Source of the DNA: Elmis aenea
Lineage: Eukaryota; Arthropoda; Insecta; Coleoptera; Elmidae
Assembly (NCBI GenBank): GCA_947652605.1
Contig: OX393579.1
Location: forward strand, 38,632,970 to 38,696,969
Length of the DNA: 64,000 nucleotides
Direction: 5' to 3'
The notes beneath the pieces were generated by a model. The model was not told the DNA's origin, made no database searches, and was given only the letters and a program-made list of their open reading frames with translations. Position numbers and translations under genes: made by a program. This document shows positions 46,915 through 59,200 of this stretch, piece after piece; the stretch's first letter is position 1; each line of letters begins with the position of its first letter.

Positions 46915-47620
46915 TACAGTGCTGCGCAAAAGTATAGAAAGGGACAAGTATCTAAAACACCATTAAAGATATTACAATGAAATTTTGTATCTAAGCGTTA
47001 TCGTATTTTTCGGATTCGATGAAAGTACTGAGGTTACAATACGACTTCCGGTTCAACCGGAAACGGACTCAAACTTTAAAATTTTAAATGGAACATACTG
47101 GCAATTTTTACATTTTTGAATATCTCTTTAAATTACTTTAAAAAATGTTTTAAGGTTAGATGGGTCTAAAATTAACCGTTTTCGTAAAACTTTTGTGAAC
47201 ATTTTGAGCGATACACCACTTTCAATTTTTGTTTAACATTAAAGTTCTTTAAAATGGCTGTAGAATTTCGTTTAAAAATTAGATTTTTTAAATATTATAC
47301 GGGGTATTTTTTGTACTTGGTCAATCTTGTGAAAGTTTAGACATCGATAACTCAATTTTCTTTAATACAACACCCTTTATGTTTTTACATAGTTTTGTAG
47401 AAAATTTAATTATCTTTCAAAAACATTAAGCATGTTTTTTACATTAAACTAATATTTTTCAATTTTTGGCGATTTTATTGTTAGTTGTTAGGGCAACGTA
47501 ATATTTTCGAGTGGCTATGAAGTTAGACAGCGGAAATTTTGAAAAAATTGGAAGATAAACACAAGAAATAAGTCATAATTTAATCGTTTTTTTTTTTGCA
47601 AATATTTGGCATTTTTTATA
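46915..47620. repeat. Dispersed repeat, copy 2 (partner 40036-40770)
   Basis: Same orientation as copy 1, with the same landmarks including CGGTTCAACCGGAAACGGAC. It lacks the transposase fragment that follows copy 1, showing the fragment at 40750 is a separate piece. Confidence 0.8.
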
Positions 47621-47739
47621 ATGAAGATCTAAATGGTCCACTCTTACGTTTAAATCTCTATCGGTTTTTAAGATTCCCACTTTTTTTACGTTGAAAAATA
47701 GACCCTGAATATTTAATTTCAGACATGATATGTAACGAT

Positions 47740-47960
47740 CAGTGCCGGATTTAAGATGAGTAAGGCCCAAATCTATATTTTTTTGGAGCCCCTGTTGAAG
47801 TAAAAAAGTCTTTTACTTGTCTTCAAAAAATCTGTTTTGTTTTGCAAAAAGGGTTTAGCTTGCTTCAAGAGTTTGTTTTAAAAAATATCTGTCCGCCTAA
47901 AAATTGTTAGGCCCTTCCAACTGACAGGCTTGTCTAGCTTATAGTGTAAATCCGGCACTG
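47740..47960. mobile_element. 221-bp MITE with CAGTGCCGGATTTA ends
   Basis: Left CAGTGCCGGATTTA, right the inverse TAAATCCGGCACTG. Flanks GTAACGAT and TTAACAAT agree at 6 of 8, a possible decayed 8-bp duplication. Non-coding. Confidence 0.82.
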
Positions 47961-48113
47961 TTAACAATTTGGCGAACGGGTTGATTTGCGCGTTGTACCA
48001 ACAATACCATTCTTGATGTAACCTTATTTCTCATGTGTCTGATACTTAATATTCAACCAAATATTTTTCAGTTTTTGTTCAGGTCTAGTAAACCATAGAC
48101 CATCAACCTATAC

Positions 48114-48265
48114 CATGGGCGTCCACAGGGAAGGGCAAACGGGGCACTTGCCCCTCCCTGGAATCGAGTACTCCATTAATGACCAAATGAAAGAGTCAAG
48201 TTAAAAGTTCGTTATATTTTAATGCAAGCTTTGCCCCCCTGGATAATTTTCTGCGGACGCCCATG
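48114..48265. mobile_element. 152-bp MITE with CATGGGCGTCC ends
   Basis: Left CATGGGCGTCCACAGG, right CTGCGGACGCCCATG. The interior is partly palindromic (GCACTTGCCCCTCCCTGG against AGCTTTGCCCCCCTGG). No convincing target duplication. Confidence 0.78.
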
Positions 48266-49335
48266 ACCTTCACAACATGTATGTAGGTACGTTTGATCCT
48301 ATTAACGCAACGTCCTATTCTATTCGTTAATTAAAATTCCAAAACCGACCAATTTATCATTAACAATTTGCTGAACAGAATAAAACGCTGATTAATATTT
48401 CATTTAAATAAAAAATTTTTTGGACAACAAATTTTGTATGAAATAATAGGAAATTCGCGATATGTGACGATAACAAAATTATAATAATTAGTTTAAGAGA
48501 TGAGTAATGTTTTGTGGAAGACAGTTTGTATATTTGGAACAGTATCTAGTAGCGAGGCGTGTGAATTTAACTGGCTTCTGAGCGGCATTTAATTAACCCA
48601 TTAGACTCGTCACAAAACAGAGAACTTCCACTCGCCACTGGATATAATTCAATTAGAAATGGCTCGGACACGCCAGCATTGCCAGCCAACGTTTTGATTT
48701 AATTAATTATCCTTCAATTACCACATTAGCATTCTCGGTGCGCTATACCAGTGGAGGTGTTTGTCAGTCTATTCGCTTCACCGCGCCACCAAGCTTTGTT
48801 TCATTCCGACCGATACTCAGCATTCACCAGAATCATGTGCAGAATTACAGCATCAATTTACATATAAAATTGCTGAAACGCTTTTAATAATTGCATTTTA
48901 AACGGTAATTTATTAACTCATTTGTTAACTGCCTTCACAATGTCCTGATTTACAACTTTTATGTCATTTCAAATTAATTGGTACTAATTATAAATATATT
49001 TCTACTCACAACCAAAAATATGGTGAGCTGGTACTGGCGCAACTTTAAACAATATTTTAAAAGTAAAGAGGGTGCAAAAAATATGAAAAAAGGTGTTAAA
49101 TTTTAGAAAGGAAATAATTTATTTACAGGACAGGGTTTTCAAAATGATGATTACCTTCAGCGCCTACAATATAGCTAAGACAATTATTATTGTTGAAACC
49201 ACTAACAAGCTCCAAGGTTCCGATTGATATTTTGATTGGTTTTTGATTTTATAACTCAGCGTTTTTTTTTTTATGTGGTACCTACGCGATTCCCTAGAAT
49301 AGAAGGCATGTAGTCTTATAGTAGCCGGCCGATAT
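48266..49335. other. Unassigned; higher-complexity patch at 48530-48860
   Basis: No gene. The patch at 48530-48860 is GC-richer than its surroundings and free of element signatures. It has several TTAATTA/TAATTA words and could be regulatory DNA (inference only). Confidence 0.4.
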
Positions 49336-49660
49336 GCAGTGTGACCCATTTTAAAGCGGATCACTCCTATAAAAAGTTTATTTATGTTCCGATTTTCATG
49401 AACTGTTTTTTAAACGATAAAGCATCAAAAACTGTACTTTGGCATTTTATTTTAAAATTCAGTTTACACTCACAAAGCCTACTATGATTTTTTTTTCGAT
49501 GTCAAAGTTGGAAAAATTTGTTTAGCGATTTTTAAATCTAAGATCTGACTACACCAATGGATTCGGGATGCCTTCAAATGGGTTTGTACCAAATTTCATG
49601 AAACAGTATTTATTATTAAGAGATTAATTATTAATTCAATATTTGTGTCCCACTGTCACA
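49336..49660 (+). mobile_element. Single arm of the GCGGATCACC foldback family
   Basis: Matches the left arm of 12380-13158 from GCAGTGTGACCCATTTTAAA through ACTGTACTTTGGCA and GGGTTTGTACCAAATTTCAT to the centre. The other arm is missing; LINE-derived sequence follows from about 49690. Confidence 0.85.
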
Positions 49661-49689
49661 CACAAGTAATTGAAAGTATTGACCTTCGA

Positions 49690-51010
49690 AGGTGTATTCT
49701 TTTGTTTGTATGTAGATCGTTCTGTGTGTGCATATTTTCTCTTCCTATCTTCCTATATTTTGATTTTTCTGCATTTATTTTCAGACCCAGTTTTTTTGCC
49801 TCTTTGTCTAGTTGATCTATCGCTCTTATTATGTCTTCTATTCCCTGTGATGGCTATATCGTCAGCATACGCTATTATTTGTATTTGGTTGATCATGATG
49901 TTTTTTTTTGTCTACTTTCGCTCTTCGTAGTGCGCCTTCAAACATTAAGTTAAATATGGTTGGGGATAGCGTCCCCTTGTTTTACACCTTTGTTTGCTTT
50001 AAAGGATTCCGTTGTTATTCCTTGGAATCTCACTTTTACTGTTGTGTTATTTAGGGTCATTTCTAGCAGTTTTATTAGTTTCCTAGGTAGGTATAAATAG
50101 TTCCAATTCTTTATTATGTTTCCACATTTTTTGGAGTATTAGTTCTAATATGTGTATAGCATCTGTAGTGGATCGACCCGGTCTAAAGCCATTTTGGTAG
50201 TCTCCGAGTATTTTCTCAGCGTGCGTCTTTAGTCTCTTGTTTATCAATTTCGCTTGTAGGCGGTACTTTACAGAGATATGGGTCTATAGTTTTTACAGTT
50301 CTCCTTTCCTCATTTTTTGTGCAGTGGTATGATTATACTAGTATTCCAGTCCTTTGGCATCTTGTTTTGCGTCCATATCTGCCTAATTAAGTAGCAATAC
50401 TTTCGTATGTAGTTGCTGTCCTCGTTTTCTTATTTCTTTTTGTATTTCATCTTCTTCGGGACAGTCTTTTCCTTCTTCTTCTTCCGATTTATTTTCTTCA
50501 TTTCGTATTTCACCCTCTTTTGTATATAGCATTTCTCTGCAATGTTCCTTCCATATGTCTCCCATTTTTGTGGGTCATTCTCTATTTTACCGTTTTTGTT
50601 TTTTCTTCTTCTAATTTAGTTATTTTTCTATTGTAGAGTCTTATTTTTTGTAGAAATATTTCAGGTTGGAGTTTCTACCTTCTTGTTCTATCTCTTCTAG
50701 CATTGTGTTTATCTAGTCGTTCTTTTCTTTTTATACACTGCATTTGCTATAATATCTTTTTATTTGATAGTCGGTTTTAACTTGTTCTTCCTTACTTGTA
50801 ATCCATTTAGTCCCTGCAAGATTTTTTTTGTTTTCTGGCTTCTTCACATTTCTGATTGAACCATTCTTTATTTTGTCGATTTGTTACCACTCTTCCTAGT
50901 ATTTCTTTTGCTGTCCTAGTCGTATTATCCTTTATTTCTTTCCATATTTCGTCTATAGTTGTTGTTTGGCTCTACGTAGTTTTTGTATTAATTTCTTCCA
51001 GTTTTTCTCT
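49690..51010 (-). pseudogene. Heavily decayed LINE, relative of 10340-11690, minus strand
   Basis: The reverse strand contains, in order from the right: a lysine/glutamate-rich connector (EEEGKDCPEEDEIQKEI near 50440), INKRLKTHAEKILGDYQNGF followed by RPGRSTTDAIH (50150-50250), LLEMTLNNTT..KVRFQGITTE, a KGVKQGD-like region (about 49970-50100) and remains of AYADDIAI at about 49850. It extends further 5' than the 10340 copy. Many frameshifts and stops; no continuous frame. It ends before the C-terminal domain, at about 49690. Confidence 0.82.
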
Positions 51011-53683
51011 TACAAAAATGTAAAGATATTAACTTTAAGTCAAATAATTTGTTATTGAGTAGTATTATGCTGTTTCTTGTTGCGACCTGTCAGTTTGCTT
51101 TCGTGGCCTGGTGCCGGTTCGCGACCCACCATTTGGGAAACACTGAGATAAATGATTTTAAATAAAAGTTGTATTTATTTGGACTGAAAATTTATCACTT
51201 GAATAATTCAAACATTTATCAATATGTAATTTTATAATGCAACTTGTTAGACATGAATTTTATTTTACCAGAATATGTAGAATTTGTGGACGCCAATTAC
51301 GTCTGTTTGTCAGTTTATCTGCTTTGCATAAAGATGAAGGTACCCACTAAAATGGTTTTTCTTGTCTTACGAAAATATTTTAAATGATACGCAAAGAGCA
51401 CTTAAGTTAAGAAAGTTAGTGTCTTATATCAATCCAAAAAATGTATTTTTTTGTTAAAAAAAATTATTGAAAAAAATAATTTCGCACTTTTTTTGTAACA
51501 AAAAAAAAAACAGTGACTTAGGCAACTTTTTCATTTCTATTCGTTGGTCTAATTACATTGAGTATTAACTTTTCGTCTATTTTGAACAATAGATGAGGTT
51601 TTAATTTCTATACTCACCATGTTGATAATTTTCAAAGCAAAATAGTTTTTAAAATGCTGAATACAGTAGGCCTCATATTTAGGACACTTTGTATATACCT
51701 AACTGATCATTTTTTGTCTATTTGCGTTTAGTTGAAAACGTGCTAACATACAGTGTTCTCGATTTTCGAGGGCCACTATCTCGTAAGCCGTTAGAGTTAC
51801 GACTTCGGTTAAATTAGGGCAAAATTGTATATTCAGGTGCTTAATAATTTGACGCAAACAGAACTTATCTAGCTTTTGTAGTTTTTGAGATATAGGGGCA
51901 AAAGTAAAAAAGTGGATTTTTGTTTTTTGCCCGTAACTTTTTCATTTGATGTCGAATTTCATTTTTGTAAAAACATTTTTACGGCCACTTTTTGCAAGGA
52001 ATCAAATTCCCCAATTATATTTTCCGTGCGACGTTTCGTTTTTCTAAAACCATCATCAGGTCAATTTTTTCTTATGGACGCTATATCTGATTTTAACGCC
52101 AATTTGTAGAGCATTTTATTCTGACAATGTATAACAGTTGGCACTTTTTTGAAACAATTGTTGTTAAAAAAGGCAAAAGAAAATTCTGTTTTTAATTTTA
52201 AAGTTGTTTCAGTTACTTGATCACAATAATGGAAATTGAAAGTAACACATATTTTGTTGACAATACATAAAGTCGTTTTGTTGCGAAGCTACTACGTTAG
52301 TCATATTAACTGCGGGTAGCTCTGAACATTTGTTACATAAACAAACACACTTGAAATATTGCGTTACGCCTTATTTGAAAATTGATGCCCTCACGCTTAA
52401 CAAGGCGTAGCAAAGTAAATACGTTTAGTAAATAAAACATGCTGTATTATCTATTACAATTCCTCATATTGCAGAATTAATTGGAGTTTGTGTTAACCTA
52501 CAAATATTTGCTGACGTTTTCATTCAAATTGTTTCAATTTAAAATCAAACGCGTTCAATATCCTGCTGACAAAACAGAGGTGTCGTTAAATTGCTGCTGT
52601 TAGCGAAATCAAATATGTGAGGTGTGAGAATTTTGCACCATTAGTTACCTAACAACTCATGATTTTAATAGTAATAGTTATTTGCTAAATTTTGCTATAC
52701 TTTTATTATTTGCGGTTTTATGTGGGTGTAGATAGGCTATTGATGATGATGCCTCCGGGCAAATATCAGGTAAGAAAAAGATTGCAAACTTTGAGCACTT
52801 TGCTGATAATAAGTGCAATTTTTCATTATATATTCCATACAACGTCAAAATAGTTTAAAACAAATATTATATACAGTTTTATAAAAACAAATGAGAATCC
52901 TAATAATTCCTTAAAAAAAACATTACAGTTTTTTCTTTAATAAGTCGCGATTGTAAATACAAATTTAGCAATTAGGGTACCAAAATGTGCAAATTATAAA
53001 AAAATTACTAAGTCTGTATACCATTTCCAATTTTTAAGTTAGTTGGTAAAACTATTTTTTGGCATTTTTATAATGATGCTATTATGAAATATATCGATTT
53101 TAATCATTTAGGGATTTCATTATCATTTTTAAGTAGATTCCTATTTTGCTTATGATTTATTTTGTTTACCACATTACTATTTACAACAAAAATTTGTGTT
53201 TTTGTTTTAGGTTCAGCTAACGAATTAAGAATTATATCTATGTTTTGTTTTCTGATTTCTGATTTTGTGTCATGATTAACAAAGCTATTTTAAGTAATAC
53301 AAAATTTGCATACATTTTAAATATTTCACAACAAATAAAAATATATGGTAGGCCATGAAATCAGTGAACAATGCACCATCAAGCTTTTATTTTCGTATAA
53401 GCAGTTTTTATGACAAAGTTTTAAATATCTGTTGAATTAAAAATTTTAACTTGACAATAAATGTTGAATATCAACGTTTTTTAAATTAACAAGCTTAACT
53501 ATCGACTTTTATGTGGGATTTAATTATTAAAAATTCGTTAAAAATTAATTAAATTAGGAATGTAAGATACTGTGGCATATTGCTTTTTTTTATATACAGT
53601 AAATTTGTAAAAGAAACACAATGCACAAAACTTAATGGAAAAAAATGTATTGCATTTAAAATTTAATACTTATGCTATTATAG
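51011..53683. other. Unassigned DNA with one dispersed repeat
   Basis: Contains the repeat at 51787-52160. A hAT-like right end (CCACCATTTGGGAAACACTG near 51127-51146) has no partner found. The stretch 52320-52740 has higher complexity. No gene seen. Confidence 0.4.
51787..52160 (+). repeat. Dispersed direct repeat, copy 2 (partner 31868-32240)
   Basis: Same orientation and length as copy 1, including ATCAGGTCAATTTTTTCTTA and CTATATCTGATTTTAACGCC. The predicted peptide 51885-52109 falls inside it; copy 1 does not keep the frame, arguing against coding. Confidence 0.85.
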
Positions 53684-54311
53684 TACAGGGTGGTCCAAAT
53701 TCGATGGGACTGCATGTGTATCTCGGTTAATATTTAAGATAGAGAAACGGTTAAATAACAAAAAAGGTGCAGTTTTTTAAGACAAACTCAGAACCGTTTT
53801 CAAAAATATTCTATCATTTCCGGTTTTTGAGTTATTGAATAAAAAGTGTTTTTTTGTCATATTAATAATGTGTCATATCTCCGTTATTGTTGTAAATATC
53901 GAAAATATTTATTAAAATTATTTTTAGACATTTTTATGCTTAATTAGATTACATTAAAAAAAAAATTACGCCCGCCGTTAAAAAGTTATGACAAAAACTT
54001 ACCTTTTTTTAAATAGGAACAATAGTTGGCTATGACTTATTTTCTTCTCATTTTAAATATATGAGGGTCAATGTATTTATTTTTAATAATGCGCTAGTTA
54101 TGAAGATTTTTCAAAAGACCAAGACACAATGGTCGAAACGTCAACTACTTCTAAATATAGAAGACGCGGTTCCAAACCCGGAAACCAAGATTGTATTATG
54201 GTTCTGAGTTTGTCTCAAAAAATTGCACATTTTTGGTAGTTTAACCGTTTCTCTATCTTAAATATTAACCGAGATACCCATGCAATCCCATTGAATTTGG
54301 ACCACCCTGTA
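53684..54311. mobile_element. Foldback MITE (GGTGGTCC family, copy 3)
   Basis: Left TACAGGGTGGTCCAAATTCG, right GAATTTGGACCACCCTGTA. The left arm is nearly full to about 54110. The centre is replaced by about 80 bp (54110-54190) unlike the other copies, containing GGTCGAAACGTC and GGTTCCAAACCCGG. The right arm is short. Confidence 0.88.
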
Positions 54312-55080
54312 CAACATATTCTTCGCGCAAAAATTTAGTAACAGTCAGATGAATTCTATTTGATTAAATTCTTTTACCATTACCTTTTGGTGTTTGCAGT
54401 TTTATATTATATTTGTATAATTGTAGCGAACTGCTTGTACAAAAAATATTTTTAGATGAAGTATTGTTTCGATGTTTTAATAGCCCATCACACATATTTA
54501 TTGTTTATAGCTTGATCATATTTTTAAAATATATATTTAAAACTTTTGCTTATTTCAATAACCAAGACAAACATTTTATATTTAAACAAGAAAAGAATAA
54601 TAAACAGCAATCTTTTGTTTTTAAAAAGTGTAAGTTTTGATAATTTAATCATTTCTTTATCTTTATAAATAAAACAAATTTTTATATTTTCTAATCAAAT
54701 TTGGGCCACCTTGTACGTGGGTTGATATGATACCTTCACAGCTTCACACATATTTTTGAAATCTTTTCTACAAAGCGTTAAAAACTATATCGCACTCCAT
54801 CCTACCAAATTGATATCTTAAACAATAATCGATATATTATAGAAGTTAATTTTTTTTAAACAAAATCGTATGTGTTAGTGTCTTTAATAAAACGAAAGTT
54901 TGAACTTTCCAATATGTTATTTATAAACGCCAAATGATTAATTTTCATTGCGGTTTCGAGCAAATTCACTCTTGCTACGCAACGAATGATCACATTTTTA
55001 AAACGGTATTTTTAATGTTTGTTATATCACATTGCAAAACCTCATTTTGACACTTAGTAAAATAGCTGTCCTTATGACTT
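54312..55080. other. Unassigned; degenerate MITE end near 54715
   Basis: AATTTGGGCCACCTTGTAC at about 54698-54716 and the preceding TTAATCATTTCTTTATC resemble the right end of the GGTGGTCC family. No gene. Confidence 0.4.
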
Positions 55081-55574
55081 TATTGCCAATACAATAACTC
55101 CCATCTATTAGTAGGCAGTGAACATGTAAAATGATTTTTGCTTATTTAAAGAAAAACTACAAAAGTAAAGCATAACAACCCTTATATCATTGAAACGAGA
55201 AAAAAATAACCTTTTTAATAAGACCATAGCCAACTATGACTTCCATTTAAAAAAATGCAAGTTTGTGCTATAACTCGTAAATCGAGAGTGCTATGAAAAT
55301 TTCGTTAACATATTTGTAATCTACGTAAAAACATCTATATCAGCAAATTTTTATTTTGTTTCTAACTCATATGGTTACGGAATTATTCAAGTTTGAAAAA
55401 ATCGACTGTTTTCAGTTTTTTCAAAATATTTCAAAAAGTTGATGACGTAGGTCAAATTTGAAAATGGCATCAGATTTTTCTTTAATTTCTGCACAAATTT
55501 GCTAATTTAAACGTTTCTGTATCTCTAATATTAACGGAGTTAGCCATACAACAGGTTAGAAAAATGGGCACCCT
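55081..55574 (+). mobile_element. Half of a TACAGGGTG-class element
   Basis: Shares CATAGCCAACTATGACTTCC and TTTAAAAAAATGCAAGTTTG with right arms of the GGTGGTCC family and ends GGGCACCCTGTA. No left end is present. Confidence 0.6.
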
Positions 55575-56049
55575 GTATATTAATTCTTTACGGCAAATTT
55601 TAGCATCAATATTTTTGCACAAAACGACTGTTCTGTAACATTTTTATAATTGGATTTTGTACATTATATTGCAATGACTATTAGATAAAGTTATAAAATC
55701 GCAAAGTGATGGAATTTTAATTAGGTATTGTTTTTATTGAGTTTTGTTGAGCATTTACAGAAAATATCCCAAGTTACACACTTCAATAATTTTAGAAAAA
55801 TATATTTATTAATATTATTTGCACAAGGAAAATTATTCATAATTGTTTAAAACTGAAGAAACATCGTCTTATAAATCGATCTGCATACACTTTACCATGT
55901 TTAATTTAATTTGATAAAAGTTTTATTTTATTTGTGTTTATCCATGTAACCTTACTTCAATTTAACCGATTATCTAACTTTTATAAAATACACGTTCTCA
56001 GTGAAGACTTTAAAAGTAAAATTAAGCTGTACAATATTTTATTTTAAAG

Positions 56050-56262
56050 GCATGGTTGCTAATAATTTTCATATCACTCGACGGCGCACGTATGAACGGA
56101 CCAAGACGTAGGCGAATGGCAACCATTGAAGAAGAGAAACAATTAGAAAATTTCCTGCAGATGGAATACGAACCAAAAGCTACTCAACTCTGTTTGAACC
56201 GTGCGAGAGCAGAGTGGGAACACATAACTGACGTGAACAACGTTGCCAAAGAAGGAGCGGCG
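56050..56262 (+). CDS. ACE-like exon A (signal-peptide tail and N-terminal helix)
   Basis: Acceptor TTTTAAAG at 56049, then an open frame AWLLIIFISLDGARMNGP ... EEEKQLENFLQMEY ... AEWEHITDVNNVAKEGAA. Donor GTAATA at 56263; phase 0. The hydrophobic WLLIIFISL looks like the end of a signal peptide whose Met must come from an upstream exon not found. The alternative is a start at the in-frame ATG at 56092 without a signal. AEWEHITDVNN parallels the AAW.Y.SNIT.EN region of insect ACEs. Confidence 0.85.
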
Positions 56263-59200
56263 GTAATAAAAATACGTTAGCTAAAACAAAAATACACTTA
56301 TTTCCTTATTGATCACAGATTCAAGCTGAACTTGAAGGGGCCAAGTTTACTAAAGAATATTGGAAAAAGTATTTTCGCCACTTGAAACCTTCTGATTATG
56401 AGAACGAAAGCGTGAAACGTCAAGTGTTGTTTTTATCTCAATTAGGAATTGCTGCGTTGGAAGACGGAAAACTAGCTGATGTAAGTTGAAAAAGTATGAC
56501 TTTTTAACTCGGAAAGTTCAGAATGTGACTTTGACTTAGATTGATTGAGACATTCTTTGTTCGTGATCGGTGTAACGTTGATACGTAATAGGCAAAATTA
56601 CAAAAAATTGTGCAGAGCGATAAGAAACTATTTCTAGTTACAAAACGAGCAGTATATTGAATTTCTGTAGTGTTATTATTAATATGTACACAAGTAAATT
56701 ACAATACATGTTAGTTTTATTTGCATAAGTTGCTGTTGGTGCAATTATGGAACCTGTTGTTTGCTAGGAAATTAAACCAGGTTTATGTAAACATAATTTC
56801 AAACTATGCTTAAAGACGTCAACACATAGTTTAACGTCTATACAGCGTGTCCCGGGTAACACGAATTATTCAATTACTCTATTATTAACCAGAACTAAGA
56901 CAAAAGTTTTAAATAAAAGTTGTTTGTGATTTGTTACTACATAAACCATAAAATTAGTTAAATATTATTGTAAAATTATTACGAATTATTTATATTTAAA
57001 GCTAATATGCATCAGTTATTGCAAATTTAACATTAAATTATAGGTAAATACACATTATTTAACCTAATTAATGAGTAGGCTTTGATTATTAATAAGTTTG
57101 TTAAAAACCTCACATAAACTTATTCTTTTAATAATAATAATATTAATAATAATAATCTTTATTTGTTCTGAATATCTCAAAAAAGGTGTAGAACTTTTCA
57201 CAATAATAATGTACGTACATTACAATAATACCTATACATAGTTAATAAAAAGAAAAAACACAGAAAAATTATATTTCAATATAACATTCTATATGGTCAG
57301 CATCATTTAAATATTCTCTTACTCCGTAGTAAGCTTTAGAAATCAGAAGTTTTCTTAATTTCTTCTTCAATTCGCGGATGGGAAGATTTATTATACTCCC
57401 AGGTGATGTGTTAAATTTATTATATACAGGGTGTCCCAGATTACATTTCCAGCATGGGGATCTCGCTTATTATAAGAGATACAGGTTTATTTAAATTAGA
57501 TGAATTATTCCTTGGTATGAGAGGAGCCACAATCAATTTTTAAAAGTACAAAATTCCTCGTGCTTCAGATGTTATAGCAAAAAATATGAAAATGTCCAAT
57601 TTCTTTTTTCTTTCATAACTTTTTTGTCTTAATGATTAGAACAATTTTATTTGTACTTTCTTAAGGCACTTTTTAATGGAGAATTTGACTGTTATTTTAG
57701 ATTATTTTTAACACCTACCACTTTCAAGATATTGCCCCTAACTTCATTTTTCCTTATGGGCCGCAAAGTTGGCTATGGAATAGTTAAATGTGCTTTTTTT
57801 TTCTCTTTAAAATGAGATATTATTTGCTACGTTTATTTTTATAAATAGTCACAAAATCAAGAAAAATCGTATTTTACCTATTACTTATCAAGCTATCTAT
57901 AATAATAAAAACAAAAAACAACTAATTATGTGTCAAATGACAGTTACCATTTGTCTGCTGTATCATTTATTAGAATTTTATAGTATTGTTGTGTAATTCG
58001 ACAGTCTTTGTAGCAAATTTGTTATCATATAATTATGGGCACATTTACAACTAATTAAAAATTTTGTATGTTGAAATGCCACATTATTTATAATAAAAAG
58101 TGTGTAAAATAAATAATTCTAATTAATTATTGATTTGTTTTGGATTTTTGGTTGGTTTGTCGAAAAAACCATATATTTTTAAATTTATTTCCAAATTTTT
58201 GTAATTACGCATCCTTCGTTGCCTTTTCTCGGGATATAGCTCTAATTATATTCGCTTAGCTTCTTCACAGTTTTTATGGCAAAGAATGTAGCATCTCAAC
58301 ATGTCAAATTAATCGCTATTTTTAAATGTTGCCATCATTATAACAATTACTACAAAGACTATCGAATTACAAAACAATGATGTAAAATTGTAATAAATGA
58401 TAGCGCAGACAAACGGTAACTGTCATTTGACATTTAATTAGTTGTTTTTTGTTTTTATTTTCATAGATAACTTGATAAGTGTTGGGTAAAAAACGATTTT
58501 TCTTGATTTTGTGACTTATTTATAAAAATAAATGTAGCTAGTAATATCTCACTTTAAAGAGAAAAAAAAGCACATTCAACTATTCCATAGCCAAATTCGC
58601 GGCCCATAAAAAAAATGAAGTTCGGAGTAATATCTCGAAAATGGTAGGTGTTAAAAATAATCTAAAATAACAGTTACATTCTCCATTAAAAAGTGCCTTA
58701 AGAAAGTACAAATAAAATTGTTCTAATGATTAAGACAAAAAAGTTATGAGAGAAAAAAGAAATTGGACATTTTCATATTTTTTGCTATAACATCTGAAGC
58801 ACGAGGAATTTTGTACTTTTAAAAATTGATTGTTGCTCCTCTCATACCAAGGAATAATTCATCTAATTTAAACAAACCTGTATTTCTTATAATAAGCGAG
58901 ATCCCCATGCTGGAAACGTAATCTGGGACACCCTGTATAGCAATAATTGTGGAGGCAACATCATTTTGAAGATAGGTATGTATAACTGTAATTTTCGCTG
59001 GCTTATTAATTAATAACTATAAAAAAACTTTTGAAACCAATGTATTTATGTATATGTTTTGTGGTCCAGTAATTTGATAACTTCCGTTAAAATTTCGTAA
59101 ACAACTACAGCATTAGTAAATGGGTGTTTAAAAACGGTTATTTAATATTTTTTAATGAAAATATTGTAGCAAATTCATAATACATATTTATTGAACATTT

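Noticed and set aside
51885..52109. A 74-residue open frame in the dispersed repeat
   Set aside because: The paired copy at 31868-32240 does not preserve the frame.
54165..54185. GGTTCCAAACCCGG as a tRNA T-arm or tRNA-derived SINE
   Set aside because: No A-box or foldable cloverleaf at the right distance; it lies within a replaced MITE centre.
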